Shown here piece by piece: positions 54,844 to 64,000 of a stretch of DNA of 64,000 nt; the first letter of the stretch is position 1; every line of letters starts with the position of its first letter. A program made the position numbers and the translations under genes. A model generated the notes under the pieces. That model worked only from the letters and a program-made list of their open reading frames with translations, was not told where the DNA came from and did no database searches. Source of the DNA: Thiomonas delicata (GTDB taxonomy: Bacteria; Pseudomonadota; Gammaproteobacteria; Burkholderiales; Burkholderiaceae_C); the NCBI RefSeq assembly GCF_900088825.1, contig NZ_LT592170.1, positions 1,488,523 to 1,552,522 of the forward strand, written 5' to 3'.

Positions 54844-56091
54844 TCAAATCACGCCGGCCGCGCGCATTTCCGCGATCTGCGCCGGCGTGTAGCCCAGCTC
54901 GGCCATCACGTCGTCGGTGTGTTCGCCCAGCAGGGGCGAGCGTCTGACTTCGGTCGGGCTGTCCGACAGCTTGATCGGATTGCCGACCGAGAGGTATTTG
55001 CCGCGCTTGGGATGGTCCACCTCGACGATGGTCCCGGTCTTGCGCAGCGATTCGTCTTCCGCGATTTCCTTCATCGACAGGATCGGCCCGCAGGGGATGT
55101 CGTACTGGTTGAGGATCTCCATGGCCTCGAACTTGGTCTTGGTCATGGTCCACTGCTCGATCGTGGCGAACACTTCGGCCAGCCGCGGCAGCCGCGCGGC
55201 GGGCGTTGCGTAGTCGGGGTTGGTGATCCAGTCTTCCTTGCCGATGACCTTGCAGATGGCCTGCCACACCGGCGCCTGGGTGATGAAGTAGATGTAGGCG
55301 TTGGGGTCGTGCTCCCAGCCCTTGCACTTCAGGATCGAGCCGGGCTGGCCGCCGCCCGAGGCGTTGCCGGCACGCGGCACCGCCTCGCCGAACTGGCCGT
55401 CGGGGTACTGCGGGTATTCCTGCAGCACGCCGTTGCGCGCAAGCCGCTGCTGGTCGCGCAGCTTGACGCGGCAGAGGTTGAGCACCCCGTCCTGCATGGC
55501 CGCCATCACCCGCTGCCCGCGGCCGGTGCGAACCCGCTGATAGAGCGCGGTCACGATGCCCAGCGCCAGATGCAGGCCCGTTCCGCTGTCGCCGATCTGG
55601 GCGCCGGTGACCAGCGGCGGCCCGTCGTCGAAGCCCGTGGTCGACGCGGCGCCGCCGGCGCACTGCGCCACGTTCTCGTAGACCTTGCAATCCTCGTAGG
55701 GTCCGGGACCGAAGCCCTTGATCGAGGCGACGATCATGCGTGGATTGAGCTGCTGGATGCGCTCCCAGGTGAACCCCATGCGGTCCAGCGCGCCGGGGGC
55801 GAAGTTCTCCACCAGCACGTCGCACTTGCGCACCAGCGCCTCGAGGACCTCCTTGCCCTGCGGGGTCTTGGTGTTGATCGTGATCGACCGCTTGTTGTGG
55901 TTGAGCATCGTGAAATACAGGCTGTCCACGTCGGGGATGTCGCGCAGCTGCCCGCGCGTGATGTCGCCTTCTCCCGCGCGCTCGACCTTGACGACGTCGG
56001 CACCGAACCAGGCCAGCAACTGCGTGCAGGTCGGACCGGATTGCACATGCGTGAAGTCGAGAATGCGTACACCTTCCAATGCCTTGCCCAT
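54844..56091 (-). CDS. frc: formyl-CoA:oxalate CoA-transferase
   Basis: Class III CoA-transferase that moves CoA from formyl-CoA to oxalate, giving oxalyl-CoA and formate. The 415-residue product aligns closely, from memory, with Frc of Oxalobacter formigenes: [48 protein letters not shown], the catalytic D168 in [29 protein letters not shown] and the glycine loop [20 protein letters not shown] precedes the ATG. It is directly downstream of the ThDP enzyme gene (20 bases), the usual partner order for oxalate decarboxylation. Confidence 0.94.
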   Translation of the reverse strand: MGKALEGVRILDFTHVQSGPTCTQLLAWFGADVVKVERAGEGDITRGQLRDIPDVDSLYFTMLNHNKRSITINTKTPQGKEVLEALVRKCDVLVENFAPGALDRMGFTWERIQQLNPRMIVASIKGFGPGPYEDCKVYENVAQCAGGAASTTGFDDGPPLVTGAQIGDSGTGLHLALGIVTALYQRVRTGRGQRVMAAMQDGVLNLCRVKLRDQQRLARNGVLQEYPQYPDGQFGEAVPRAGNASGGGQPGSILKCKGWEHDPNAYIYFITQAPVWQAICKVIGKEDWITNPDYATPAARLPRLAEVFATIEQWTMTKTKFEAMEILNQYDIPCGPILSMKEIAEDESLRKTGTIVEVDHPKRGKYLSVGNPIKLSDSPTEVRRSPLLGEHTDDVMAELGYTPAQIAEMRAAGVI

Positions 56092-56111
56092 CTGGCTTCT
56101 CCCTGTGCTGT

Positions 56112-57872
56112 TCACTTGTACATGGTCTGGTTCTTCGTGCCCGGTGCGTATTCGCGCGGGTCGACCCAGATGTTGACCACGGCGGAGCGCCCGGTGCGGT
56201 GGATGGACTCGCGCGCGCGCCGCAGCGCCGCGGCGATCTGGCCCGGGTCGCGCACCTCCTCGCCGTAGCCGCCGAGCATCTCGGCGAACTTGCCGAACGG
56301 GATGTCGCCGAGCAGGTTGCCGACGTTGCCGCGCGCCTCGCCGTACTTCGCCAGCTGGCCGTAGCGGATCTGGTTCATCGCCGAGTTGTTGCCGATGACC
56401 GCGAGGTAGGGCACGCCGAAGCGGTTGGCCGTTTCCATGTCGAAGGCGGTCATGCCGAACGAGCCGTCGCCGTAGTAGCAGAGAACCTCCTTGCCCGGGT
56501 TGGCCAGCCCGGCCGCGATGGCGAAGCCGGTGCCCACGCCGAGCGAACCCAGCGCGCCGGGATCCATCCAGTGTCCGGGGCGGCGCGGGCGCACCGCTTG
56601 CGCCGAGATGGTGACCACGTCGCCGCCGTCGCCGATGTAGATCGTGTCGTCGGTCAGGAATTCGTTCAGCTCGTAGGCCACGCGGTAGGGGTGGATCGGC
56701 GTGTTCTCGGACTTGAACAGCGGCATGAGTTTTTGCGTGGCCACGTCCTCGGCCTCGCTCAGCTGCTGCATCCATTGCCGCCGTGCCTGGCGCTTGTCGT
56801 TCTTGATGCGTCCGCTGGCGGCCTGCAGCACCGCGCCGAGGATGGCGCCGGGATCGCCGACCAGGCCTAGGTCGATGTCGCGGTTCTTGCCGACGGTGCG
56901 GTAGTCCATGTCGATCTGCACCAGCGTCAGCTCCTTGCTGATGCGCTTGCCGTAGCCCATGCGGAAGTCGAACGGCGTGCCGACGATGACGATGACGTCG
57001 GCGTTGGCGAAAGCCTGCGAGCGGGTGCGGTCGAAATGGTGGGGGTCGCCGGGCGGCAGCAGGCCGCGGCTGGCGCCGTTGAAATAGCCCGGGATGTCGA
57101 GCCCGCGCAGTAAAGCCACGGCTTCCTGGTGGCCGCGCGCGGTCCACACCTGCTGGCCATAGAGGATGGCGGGCCGTTCGGCATGGACCAGGATGTCGGC
57201 CAGCTTCTCGATGTCGCGCGGGTCGCCGATCGACTTGGTCGAGGCGCGGTAGTGGCCGGGGCGTGGAATGATGGCGCGCGTCACATCGATTTCGCGGTCC
57301 AGCACGTCGCGCGGAATTTCCAGATAGCTCGGGCCCGTGGCGCCGTTGAAGCATTCGCGCACCGCCATCGAAATCATGTCCGCCACGCGCTCGGTGCTGG
57401 GCACGCTGGCGGCGAACTTGGTGATCGGCGACATCATGTCCACATGGGGCAGATCCTGCAGCGAGCCCATCTTGTGCTGGCTGAGCGCGCCCTGGCCGCC
57501 GATGTGCAGGATGGGGCTCTCGGAGCGGAACGCCGTCGCCACCCCCGTCACGGCGTTGGTGCAGCCCGGACCGGCGGTGGTCACCACGCAGCCCAGCTTG
57601 CCGGTCTGGCGGGCATAGCCGTCCGCGGCATGCGCCGCGACCTGTTCGTGGCGCACGTCGATGATGCGTATGCCTTCGTCGATGCAGCCGTCGTAGATGT
57701 CGATGATGTGGCCGCCGCAGAGGGTGAAGATGGTGTCGACCCCCTCGTTCTTCAGGGCCCTGGCCACCAGGTGCCCGCCGGAAATGACCCCCGCGGCCCT
57801 GTTTTTCTGCTTCAGTGTGTCGTCGGCCGTGGTCGTTGCCGCTGCCGTTTCTGCAATCGCTGCTGCTGACAT
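56112..57872 (-). CDS. ThDP-dependent lyase/decarboxylase, IlvB/HACL2-like; candidate oxalyl-CoA decarboxylase
   Basis: A 586-residue three-domain ThDP enzyme. The activating E76 is in [10 protein letters not shown]; the ThDP/Mg motif runs from GDG at 468-470 to NN at 495-496. The N-terminal block [13 protein letters not shown] and the post-motif NNSAMNQIR resemble the ILVBL/2-hydroxyacyl-CoA-lyase-2 and acetolactate-synthase-like branch. Canonical Oxc has GVVGIPITNL at the first position and NNGGIY, with a catalytic Tyr, at the second; both differ here. First gene of the unit with frc, so decarboxylation of oxalyl-CoA is the natural guess. A carboligase making 2-hydroxyacyl-CoA from formyl-CoA is an alternative. 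AAGGAGACAACC precedes the ATG. Confidence 0.85.
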   Translation of the reverse strand: MSAAAIAETAAATTTADDTLKQKNRAAGVISGGHLVARALKNEGVDTIFTLCGGHIIDIYDGCIDEGIRIIDVRHEQVAAHAADGYARQTGKLGCVVTTAGPGCTNAVTGVATAFRSESPILHIGGQGALSQHKMGSLQDLPHVDMMSPITKFAASVPSTERVADMISMAVRECFNGATGPSYLEIPRDVLDREIDVTRAIIPRPGHYRASTKSIGDPRDIEKLADILVHAERPAILYGQQVWTARGHQEAVALLRGLDIPGYFNGASRGLLPPGDPHHFDRTRSQAFANADVIVIVGTPFDFRMGYGKRISKELTLVQIDMDYRTVGKNRDIDLGLVGDPGAILGAVLQAASGRIKNDKRQARRQWMQQLSEAEDVATQKLMPLFKSENTPIHPYRVAYELNEFLTDDTIYIGDGGDVVTISAQAVRPRRPGHWMDPGALGSLGVGTGFAIAAGLANPGKEVLCYYGDGSFGMTAFDMETANRFGVPYLAVIGNNSAMNQIRYGQLAKYGEARGNVGNLLGDIPFGKFAEMLGGYGEEVRDPGQIAAALRRARESIHRTGRSAVVNIWVDPREYAPGTKNQTMYK

Positions 57873-58254
57873 GGTTGTCTCCTTCATTAAGAACGCTTCG
57901 CGCCCGATTTCAAAAAGCGTCAGGAGTGCCGTGGATGGCGCCTCCGCATGCATGAACGGCTCGAGATTGACGGTGTGCGGCAAGGCCCGATCGACCAGAA
58001 GCTCATTTCAATTTTCAACACAATATGTGATATATCAGACGAAAGCAAGCCCTATCTTCTTGAGGATTTCAAAGCTTGTCAAGGTTGGCTGGCTGCGTCC
58101 GGGCTGCGTCAAGCGATGCCCCAGGCGCGACCGTGCCGGAACGGTCCAAGGCTTGGGCTGGACGCGGGGGCGCGAAGTCGCCGGCTGATGGCCCGGGTTG
58201 CGCGAACCCAGGGCCGCCCGCCGGGCGCGGGTGGAGAACTCGCGCGAACAGGCC
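57873..58254. promoter_or_regulatory. 382-base control region of the ThDP-frc unit
   Basis: No supported ORF. An AT-rich patch at 58005-58060 stands out from the GC-rich surroundings and contains the palindrome TGATATATCA (58028-58037), a likely promoter/operator about 155 bases upstream of the ThDP gene. The GC-rich remainder up to the fdsD stop ends in a dispersed repeat. Confidence 0.45.
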
Positions 58255-58257
58255 CTA
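58222..58257. repeat. dispersed 36-bp repeat, copy 3
   Basis: Ends GCGCGAACAGGCCCTA; the last CTA is the TAG stop of fdsD on the minus strand. 30 of 36 positions match copy 2. Confidence 0.55.
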
Positions 58258-58485
58258 GGCTTTGTGCAGCAGGTCGCGGTGCAGGCGTAAGGCTTCGAGG
58301 ACGATGGCGTCGAGCCCCTCGCCATGCCCTGCATCGATATGCGCGAGCAGCGCGGCGCGCATGCGGCGCTCCCAAAAGCGCTGGATGTGCAGCGCGATGC
58401 CTTGCAGCGCCTCGGCGCGGTCGGGCATGGCGGCGAAGAACTGGCCGATGCGGTTGGCCATGCGCACGAGATTGTCGGTATCCAC
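58255..58485 (-). CDS. fdsD: NAD-dependent formate dehydrogenase delta subunit
   Basis: A 76-residue cytosolic protein whose pattern LVRMANRIGQFFAAMPDRAEALQGIALHIQRFWE is that of FdsD, a small subunit or chaperone of the soluble Mo-formate dehydrogenase. It starts with GTG at 58485, three bases after the fdhD stop, with AAGGA at good spacing inside that gene. It is the last gene of fdsGBACD. The TAG stop forms the end of a dispersed repeat. Confidence 0.9.
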   Translation of the reverse strand: MDTDNLVRMANRIGQFFAAMPDRAEALQGIALHIQRFWERRMRAALLAHIDAGHGEGLDAIVLEALRLHRDLLHKA

Positions 58486-58488
58486 GGG

Positions 58489-59319
58489 TCAATCCTTGGT
58501 GTCGAGAACCATGTGTTGCGGATGGGCATACACCACCAGATTGCCTTGCCGGGCCAGCCCGGCGAGGCACATGCCGGCGTGATGCGCGGTCTGCGCGGCG
58601 AGCTGGGTCGGCGCCGAGACCGCGGCTAGCAAGGGCACGCCGGCGACGGCCGCCTTTTGCACCATCTCGACGCTGGCGCGGCTGGTGATCGCGATGAAGC
58701 CGCCGTGGGCCTCGATGCCGGCGCGCGCCAGGGCGCCGATCAATTTGTCGAGCGCGTTGTGGCGGCCGACGTCTTCGCGCACGAGACGCACCTCGCCGAC
58801 GGGCCCGCACCAGGCGGCGGCATGGGTGGCGCCGGTGGCTTGGCCGAGGACCTGGCGCTCGCGCATGCCGTGCATGGCGCGCGCCACCGCGGTGCTGCGA
58901 ATGGGAGGGCCGGGGCGTACCCGGGGCGCGGGTCGCAGCACCTGTTCCAGGCATTCGGTGCCGCAGATGCCGCAGCCGGTGCGTCCGGCCAGCGTGCGGC
59001 GCCGTTGCTTGAGTCGGGCGAAACAGCGCGACGACACCTCCATGCTCACCGTCAACCCCTCGGCGCAGGCAAGCACCTCGCAGTCGTAAAGGTCGCTGGC
59101 ATGGTCGAGCAGGCCTTCGCTCAGACTGAATCCGAGCGCGAAATCCTCCAGGTCCATCGGCGTGGCGAGCATCACCGCATGCGAGATGCCGTTGAACTCC
59201 AAGGCCACCGGAACCTCCTCGGTGAGCCAGTCCATCTCGTTGCTGCACAAGCCGTCCCGCAGGCGCAGCACCGGCGCCAGACGGGCGCCGCCGGGCAGTG
59301 GGGCGTCGTTCACGTTCAT
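58489..59319 (-). CDS. fdhD: formate dehydrogenase accessory sulfurtransferase FdhD/FdsC
   Basis: A 276-residue protein that passes sulphur from IscS to the bis-MGD cofactor before insertion into the formate dehydrogenase. It has the FdhD pattern TEEVPVALEFNG, the essential cysteines in GRTGCGICGTECL, VREDVGRHNALDKLIG and ITSRASVEMVQKA. The ATG overlaps the fdsA stop as ATGA, placing it fourth in the operon, the position of fdsC in Cupriavidus. Confidence 0.94.
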   Translation of the reverse strand: MNVNDAPLPGGARLAPVLRLRDGLCSNEMDWLTEEVPVALEFNGISHAVMLATPMDLEDFALGFSLSEGLLDHASDLYDCEVLACAEGLTVSMEVSSRCFARLKQRRRTLAGRTGCGICGTECLEQVLRPAPRVRPGPPIRSTAVARAMHGMRERQVLGQATGATHAAAWCGPVGEVRLVREDVGRHNALDKLIGALARAGIEAHGGFIAITSRASVEMVQKAAVAGVPLLAAVSAPTQLAAQTAHHAGMCLAGLARQGNLVVYAHPQHMVLDTKD

Positions 59320-62195
59320 TTGGCCGGCACCGAGTCGGCGGCGTGGCGGCTGGCGAGCAGCTCGGCCTGCTGGGCGTTGAATCGCTTGTATTCGCGCTGC
59401 CAGCGCGAGGGCTGCGCCACGGGCATGACTTGCACCGCCGTGACCTTGTATTCCGGGCAATTGGTGGCCCAGTCCGAACTGTCGGTGGTGATGACGTTGG
59501 CGCCCGATTCCGGGAAGTGGAAGGTGGTGTAGACCACGCCCGGGGCGACGCGCTCGGTGACGGTGGCGCGCAACACGGTGTCGCCCGCGCGGCTCTGGAT
59601 GCCGACCCAGTCGCCATCGCGGATGCCGCGCTCCTCGGCGTCGTGCGGATGGATCTCCAGCCTGTCCTCGTCGTGCCAGAGATTGTTCGGCGTGCGCCGC
59701 GTCTGCGCGCCGACGTTGTACTGGCTGAGGATGCGTCCGGTGGTCAGCAGCAGGGGGAATTTGCGCGTGACCTTCTCGTCGGTCGGCACGTATTGCGTGA
59801 TGATGAAGCGGCCCTTGCCGCGCACGAAGCGCTCGCGGTGCATGATGGCGGTGCCCGCTTCGTCGGTGGTCTCGTTGCACGGCCATTGCAGGCTGCCCAG
59901 GCGTTCGATCTTCGCGTAGGTCACGCCGCGGAACGTGGGCGTGAGCGCGGCGATCTCCTGCATGATCTGCTCGGGGTGGTCGTAGCGCATCGGATAGCCC
60001 AGCGCCTCGGCGAGCCGCACCGTCACTTCCCAGTCGGCCAGGCCGGCCTGCGGCGGCATCACCTTGCGTACCCGCGAGATGCGCCGTTCGGCGTTGGTGA
60101 AGGTGCCGTCCTTCTCCAGGAAGGACGAGCCGGGCAGGAACACGTGGGCGTACTTGGCGGTCTCGTTCAGGAAAATGTCCTGCACGACGATGCATTCCAT
60201 CGCCGACAGCGCCGCCGCCACGTGCTGGGTGTCAGGGTCCGACTGCACGATGTCCTCGCCCTGGCAGTACAGCCCCTTGAAGCTGCCGTCCAGCGCGGCG
60301 TCGAACATATTGGGAATGCGCAGGCCCGGCTCGGGGTCGAGGCGCACGCCCCAGGCGGCCTCGAAGTCGCCGCGCACCGTGCTGTCGGAGATGTGGCGGT
60401 AGCCGGGCAGCTCGTGGGGGAAGGAACCCATGTCGCAGGAGCCCTGCACGTTGTTCTGGCCGCGCAGCGGGTTGACGCCCACGCCCTCGCGGCCGATGTT
60501 GCCGGTGGCCATGGCGAGGTTGGCGATGCCCATGACCATGGTCGACCCTTGCGCGTGCTCGGTGACGCCCAGGCCGTAGTAGATGGCCGCGTTGCCGCCG
60601 GTGGCGTACAGGCGCGCGGCGGCGCGCAACTCGGCCGCGGGTACGCCGCAGACGTCTTGCACGGCCTCGGGAGCGTTCTCGGGCCTGGCGACGAATTCGC
60701 GCCACGTCTCGAAGGACTTGTCGTCGCAGCGCTCGGCGATGAAGTCCGCGGCCAGCAGGCCCTCGGTGACGATGACGTGCGCCAGCGCCGTCACCACCGC
60801 GACGTTGGTGCCGGGCCTGAGCTGGAGATGGTGGTCGGCGCGCACATGCGGCGACTGCACCAGGTCGATGCGGCGCGGGTCGATCACGATGAGCTTGGCG
60901 CCCTGGCGCAGGCGTCGCTTCATGCGCGAGGCGAACACCGGGTGCGCATCGGTCGGGTTGGCGCCGATGACCATGATCACGTCGGCTTTTTCCACCGACT
61001 TGAAAGTCTGCGTGCCGGCCGAGGTGCCGTAGGTCTGGCCCAGACCGTAGCCGGTGGGCGAGTGGCACACGCGGGCGCAGGTGTCGACGTTGTTGTTGCC
61101 GAAGGCGGCGCGCACCAGCTTCTGCACCAGGTAGGTTTCCTCGTTGGTGCAGCGCGAGGAGGTGATGCCGCCCACGGCTTCGCGGCCGTAGCGGGCCTGG
61201 ATGCGCTTGAACTCGCTCGCGGCGTAGGCAATCGCCTCGTCCCAGCTCACCTCGGTCCACGGGTCGGTGATCGACTTGCGGATCATGGGCTTGGTCATGC
61301 GGTCCTTGTGCGTGGCGTAGCCCCAGGCGAAGCGGCCCTTGACGCAGGAGTGGCCCTCGTTGGCCTTGCCGTCCTTCCACGGCACCATGCGCACCACTTC
61401 GCTGCCCTTCATCTCGGCCTTGAAGCCGCAGCCCACGCCGCAATAGGCGCAGGTCGTGATGATGCTGTGCTCGGGCTGGCCGAGTTCGATCACGCTTTTT
61501 TCTTGCAGCGTGGCGGTCGGGCAGGCCTCGACGCAGGCGCCGCAGCTCACGCACTCGCTGTCCATGAAGGGCTGGTCCTGGCCCGGCGAGACGCGGCTGT
61601 CGAAGCCGCGGCCGCTGATGGTCAGGGCGAACGTGCCCTGGGTTTCCTCGCACGCACGCACGCAGCGGCTGCAGACGATGCACTTGCTCGGGTCGTAAGT
61701 GAAGTAGGGGTTGGATTCATCCTTCTTCGCGTCGCAGTGGTGGGCACCCGCGGCGGCACCGACCCCGTAGCGCACGTTGCGCAGGCCGGTGACGCCGGCC
61801 ATGTCCTGCAATTCGCAGTTGCCGTTGGCGCTGCAGGTCAGGCAGTCCAGCGGGTGGTCGGAGATGTAGAGCTCCATCACCCCCTTGCGCAGATCCTGCA
61901 GCTTCGGCGTCTGGGTGCGCACCTTCATGCCGGCCTCGGCCGGCGTGGTGCAGGAGGACGGGTAGCCTTTGCGGCCCTCGATCTCCACCAGGCACAGCCG
62001 GCAGGAGCCGAAAGGCTCGAGGCTGTCGGTGGCGCACAGCTTGGGAATCTGGATGCCGGCCTCGGCGGCGGCGCGCATCAGCGAGGTGCCTCGCGGCACG
62101 GTCACTTCGAAGCCGTCGATGTCCAGCGTGACCTCGGCCTCGGCCTCGCGCCGCGGCGTGCCGTAATCGATGTCGTGTTTCAGGTGGTCGAGCAT
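59316..62195 (-). CDS. fdsA: NAD-dependent formate dehydrogenase catalytic alpha subunit
   Basis: A 959-residue Mo/W-bis-MGD subunit oxidising formate to CO2. Cluster ligands in order: [2Fe-2S] C54, C65, C68, C82; His-Cys cluster H114, C118, C121, C127; two ferredoxin clusters C172-C182 and C215-C225; and a [4Fe-4S] next to Mo at C249, C252, C256, C284. The catalytic residue is cysteine, not selenocysteine: C377-H378 in CARVCHSP. The C-terminal domain binds the second MGD. The length and layout equal FdsA of Cupriavidus necator. It is 16 bases after fdsB. Confidence 0.96.
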   Translation of the reverse strand: MLDHLKHDIDYGTPRREAEAEVTLDIDGFEVTVPRGTSLMRAAAEAGIQIPKLCATDSLEPFGSCRLCLVEIEGRKGYPSSCTTPAEAGMKVRTQTPKLQDLRKGVMELYISDHPLDCLTCSANGNCELQDMAGVTGLRNVRYGVGAAAGAHHCDAKKDESNPYFTYDPSKCIVCSRCVRACEETQGTFALTISGRGFDSRVSPGQDQPFMDSECVSCGACVEACPTATLQEKSVIELGQPEHSIITTCAYCGVGCGFKAEMKGSEVVRMVPWKDGKANEGHSCVKGRFAWGYATHKDRMTKPMIRKSITDPWTEVSWDEAIAYAASEFKRIQARYGREAVGGITSSRCTNEETYLVQKLVRAAFGNNNVDTCARVCHSPTGYGLGQTYGTSAGTQTFKSVEKADVIMVIGANPTDAHPVFASRMKRRLRQGAKLIVIDPRRIDLVQSPHVRADHHLQLRPGTNVAVVTALAHVIVTEGLLAADFIAERCDDKSFETWREFVARPENAPEAVQDVCGVPAAELRAAARLYATGGNAAIYYGLGVTEHAQGSTMVMGIANLAMATGNIGREGVGVNPLRGQNNVQGSCDMGSFPHELPGYRHISDSTVRGDFEAAWGVRLDPEPGLRIPNMFDAALDGSFKGLYCQGEDIVQSDPDTQHVAAALSAMECIVVQDIFLNETAKYAHVFLPGSSFLEKDGTFTNAERRISRVRKVMPPQAGLADWEVTVRLAEALGYPMRYDHPEQIMQEIAALTPTFRGVTYAKIERLGSLQWPCNETTDEAGTAIMHRERFVRGKGRFIITQYVPTDEKVTRKFPLLLTTGRILSQYNVGAQTRRTPNNLWHDEDRLEIHPHDAEERGIRDGDWVGIQSRAGDTVLRATVTERVAPGVVYTTFHFPESGANVITTDSSDWATNCPEYKVTAVQVMPVAQPSRWQREYKRFNAQQAELLASRHAADSVPAK

Positions 62196-62211
62196 GGCGT
62201 GTCTCCTTGTC

Positions 62212-63770
<1,559 letters not shown>

Positions 63771-63774
<4 letters not shown>

Positions 63775-64000
63775 GTCAGCACCTTCAGTTGCGTGGCGAT
63801 GCGGTCGAATTGGTCCGCGGTGACCCGCGCATGCGGCGTGCCGTCGACCAGCATCGCCGGCGACGAGGCGCACAGCCCGAGGCAGTACACCGGCTCCAGC
63901 GTGACCGCTCCATCGGCGCGGGTGCCGTGTTGCGCGCAGCCGAGCGCTTGCTCGGCGTGTTCCATCAGGGCCTCGGCGCCGCGCGCCTGGCAGGCCTCGG
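63771..64000 (-). CDS. fdsG: NAD-dependent formate dehydrogenase gamma subunit (partial, cut by window end)
   Basis: The C-terminal 75 codons of a NuoE-like [2Fe-2S] thioredoxin-fold subunit; the N-terminus lies beyond the window. Cluster-type cysteines are visible: one in EACQARGAEAL near the window edge and two in LEPVYCLGLCASSPAML. First gene of the fdsGBACD operon as far as seen, coupled to fdsB by ATGA. The promoter and any regulator gene are outside the window. Confidence 0.9.

Noticed and set aside
56112-57872. Naming the gene oxc outright
   Set aside because: The frc neighbourhood suggests it, but key Oxc segments differ and the sequence resembles the ILVBL/acetolactate-synthase branch; function is left as a candidate.

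Overview
The window is GC-rich, densely packed bacterial chromosome. The likely source is a betaproteobacterium of the order Burkholderiales: SucC/SucD, the FdsGBACD formate dehydrogenase, NsrR-controlled NorCB, the PACE transporter and the BDH-patatin pair all look like that group. This is inference from gene content. I saw no rRNA, tRNA or CRISPR array.

Layout. 0-4 kb: fumarase C, a Tat-exported lipoprotein of the beta-1,3-glucanase (GH64) type and a lone cyclic-nucleotide-binding domain. 4.3-9.1 kb: a four-gene glyoxylate-to-glycerate operon (gcl, hyi, glxR, glycerate kinase). 9.2-11.5 kb: a LysR regulator, a PACE efflux protein and a DapA-family aldolase. 11.8-13.3 kb: an IS4-family element with perfect 10-bp target duplications. 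13.4-19.1 kb: purT, then norCB with small membrane-protein genes and a tandem 78-bp repeat, then divergent nsrR overlapping arfB. 19.3-36.6 kb: housekeeping and signalling genes (DUF2339 protein, diguanylate cyclase, GNAT, mnmC, 5-formyl-THF cyclo-ligase, slt, NAD-binding protein, GST, rep, patatin, BDH, a degenerate AroB-like protein, an old yellow enzyme). 36.7-41.4 kb: a CHASE3 histidine kinase, a response regulator and a REC-PAS-LOV-GGDEF-EAL protein. 41.9-58 kb: an oxalate-linked region (GntR regulator, PanE-like reductase, sucCD, OxlT-like antiporter, LysR, a second identical IS copy, quinone oxidoreductase, ADP-forming acyl-CoA ligase, frc, ThDP-dependent lyase). 58.2-64 kb: an fdsGBACD operon running off the right end.

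How the genes fit together. The right third and the gcl operon read as one oxalate economy. OxlT would import oxalate and export formate. Frc, with an acyl-CoA ligase for priming, would make oxalyl-CoA. The ThDP enzyme would decarboxylate it to formyl-CoA, and formate released by Frc would be oxidised by the NAD-linked Fds enzyme. The PanE-like protein is a candidate oxalyl-CoA reductase giving glyoxylate, which Gcl, Hyi/GlxR and glycerate kinase would turn into phosphoglycerate. The ThDP enzyme is not a canonical Oxc, which makes this the most interesting part of the window.

Other structure: two identical IS copies in direct orientation 36.8 kb apart; a 36-bp dispersed repeat that meets TAG stop codons; several strong inverted repeats beside regulators; a pseudo-AroB; a LOV domain lacking the usual glutamine; and a small secreted protein of 11-residue repeats.
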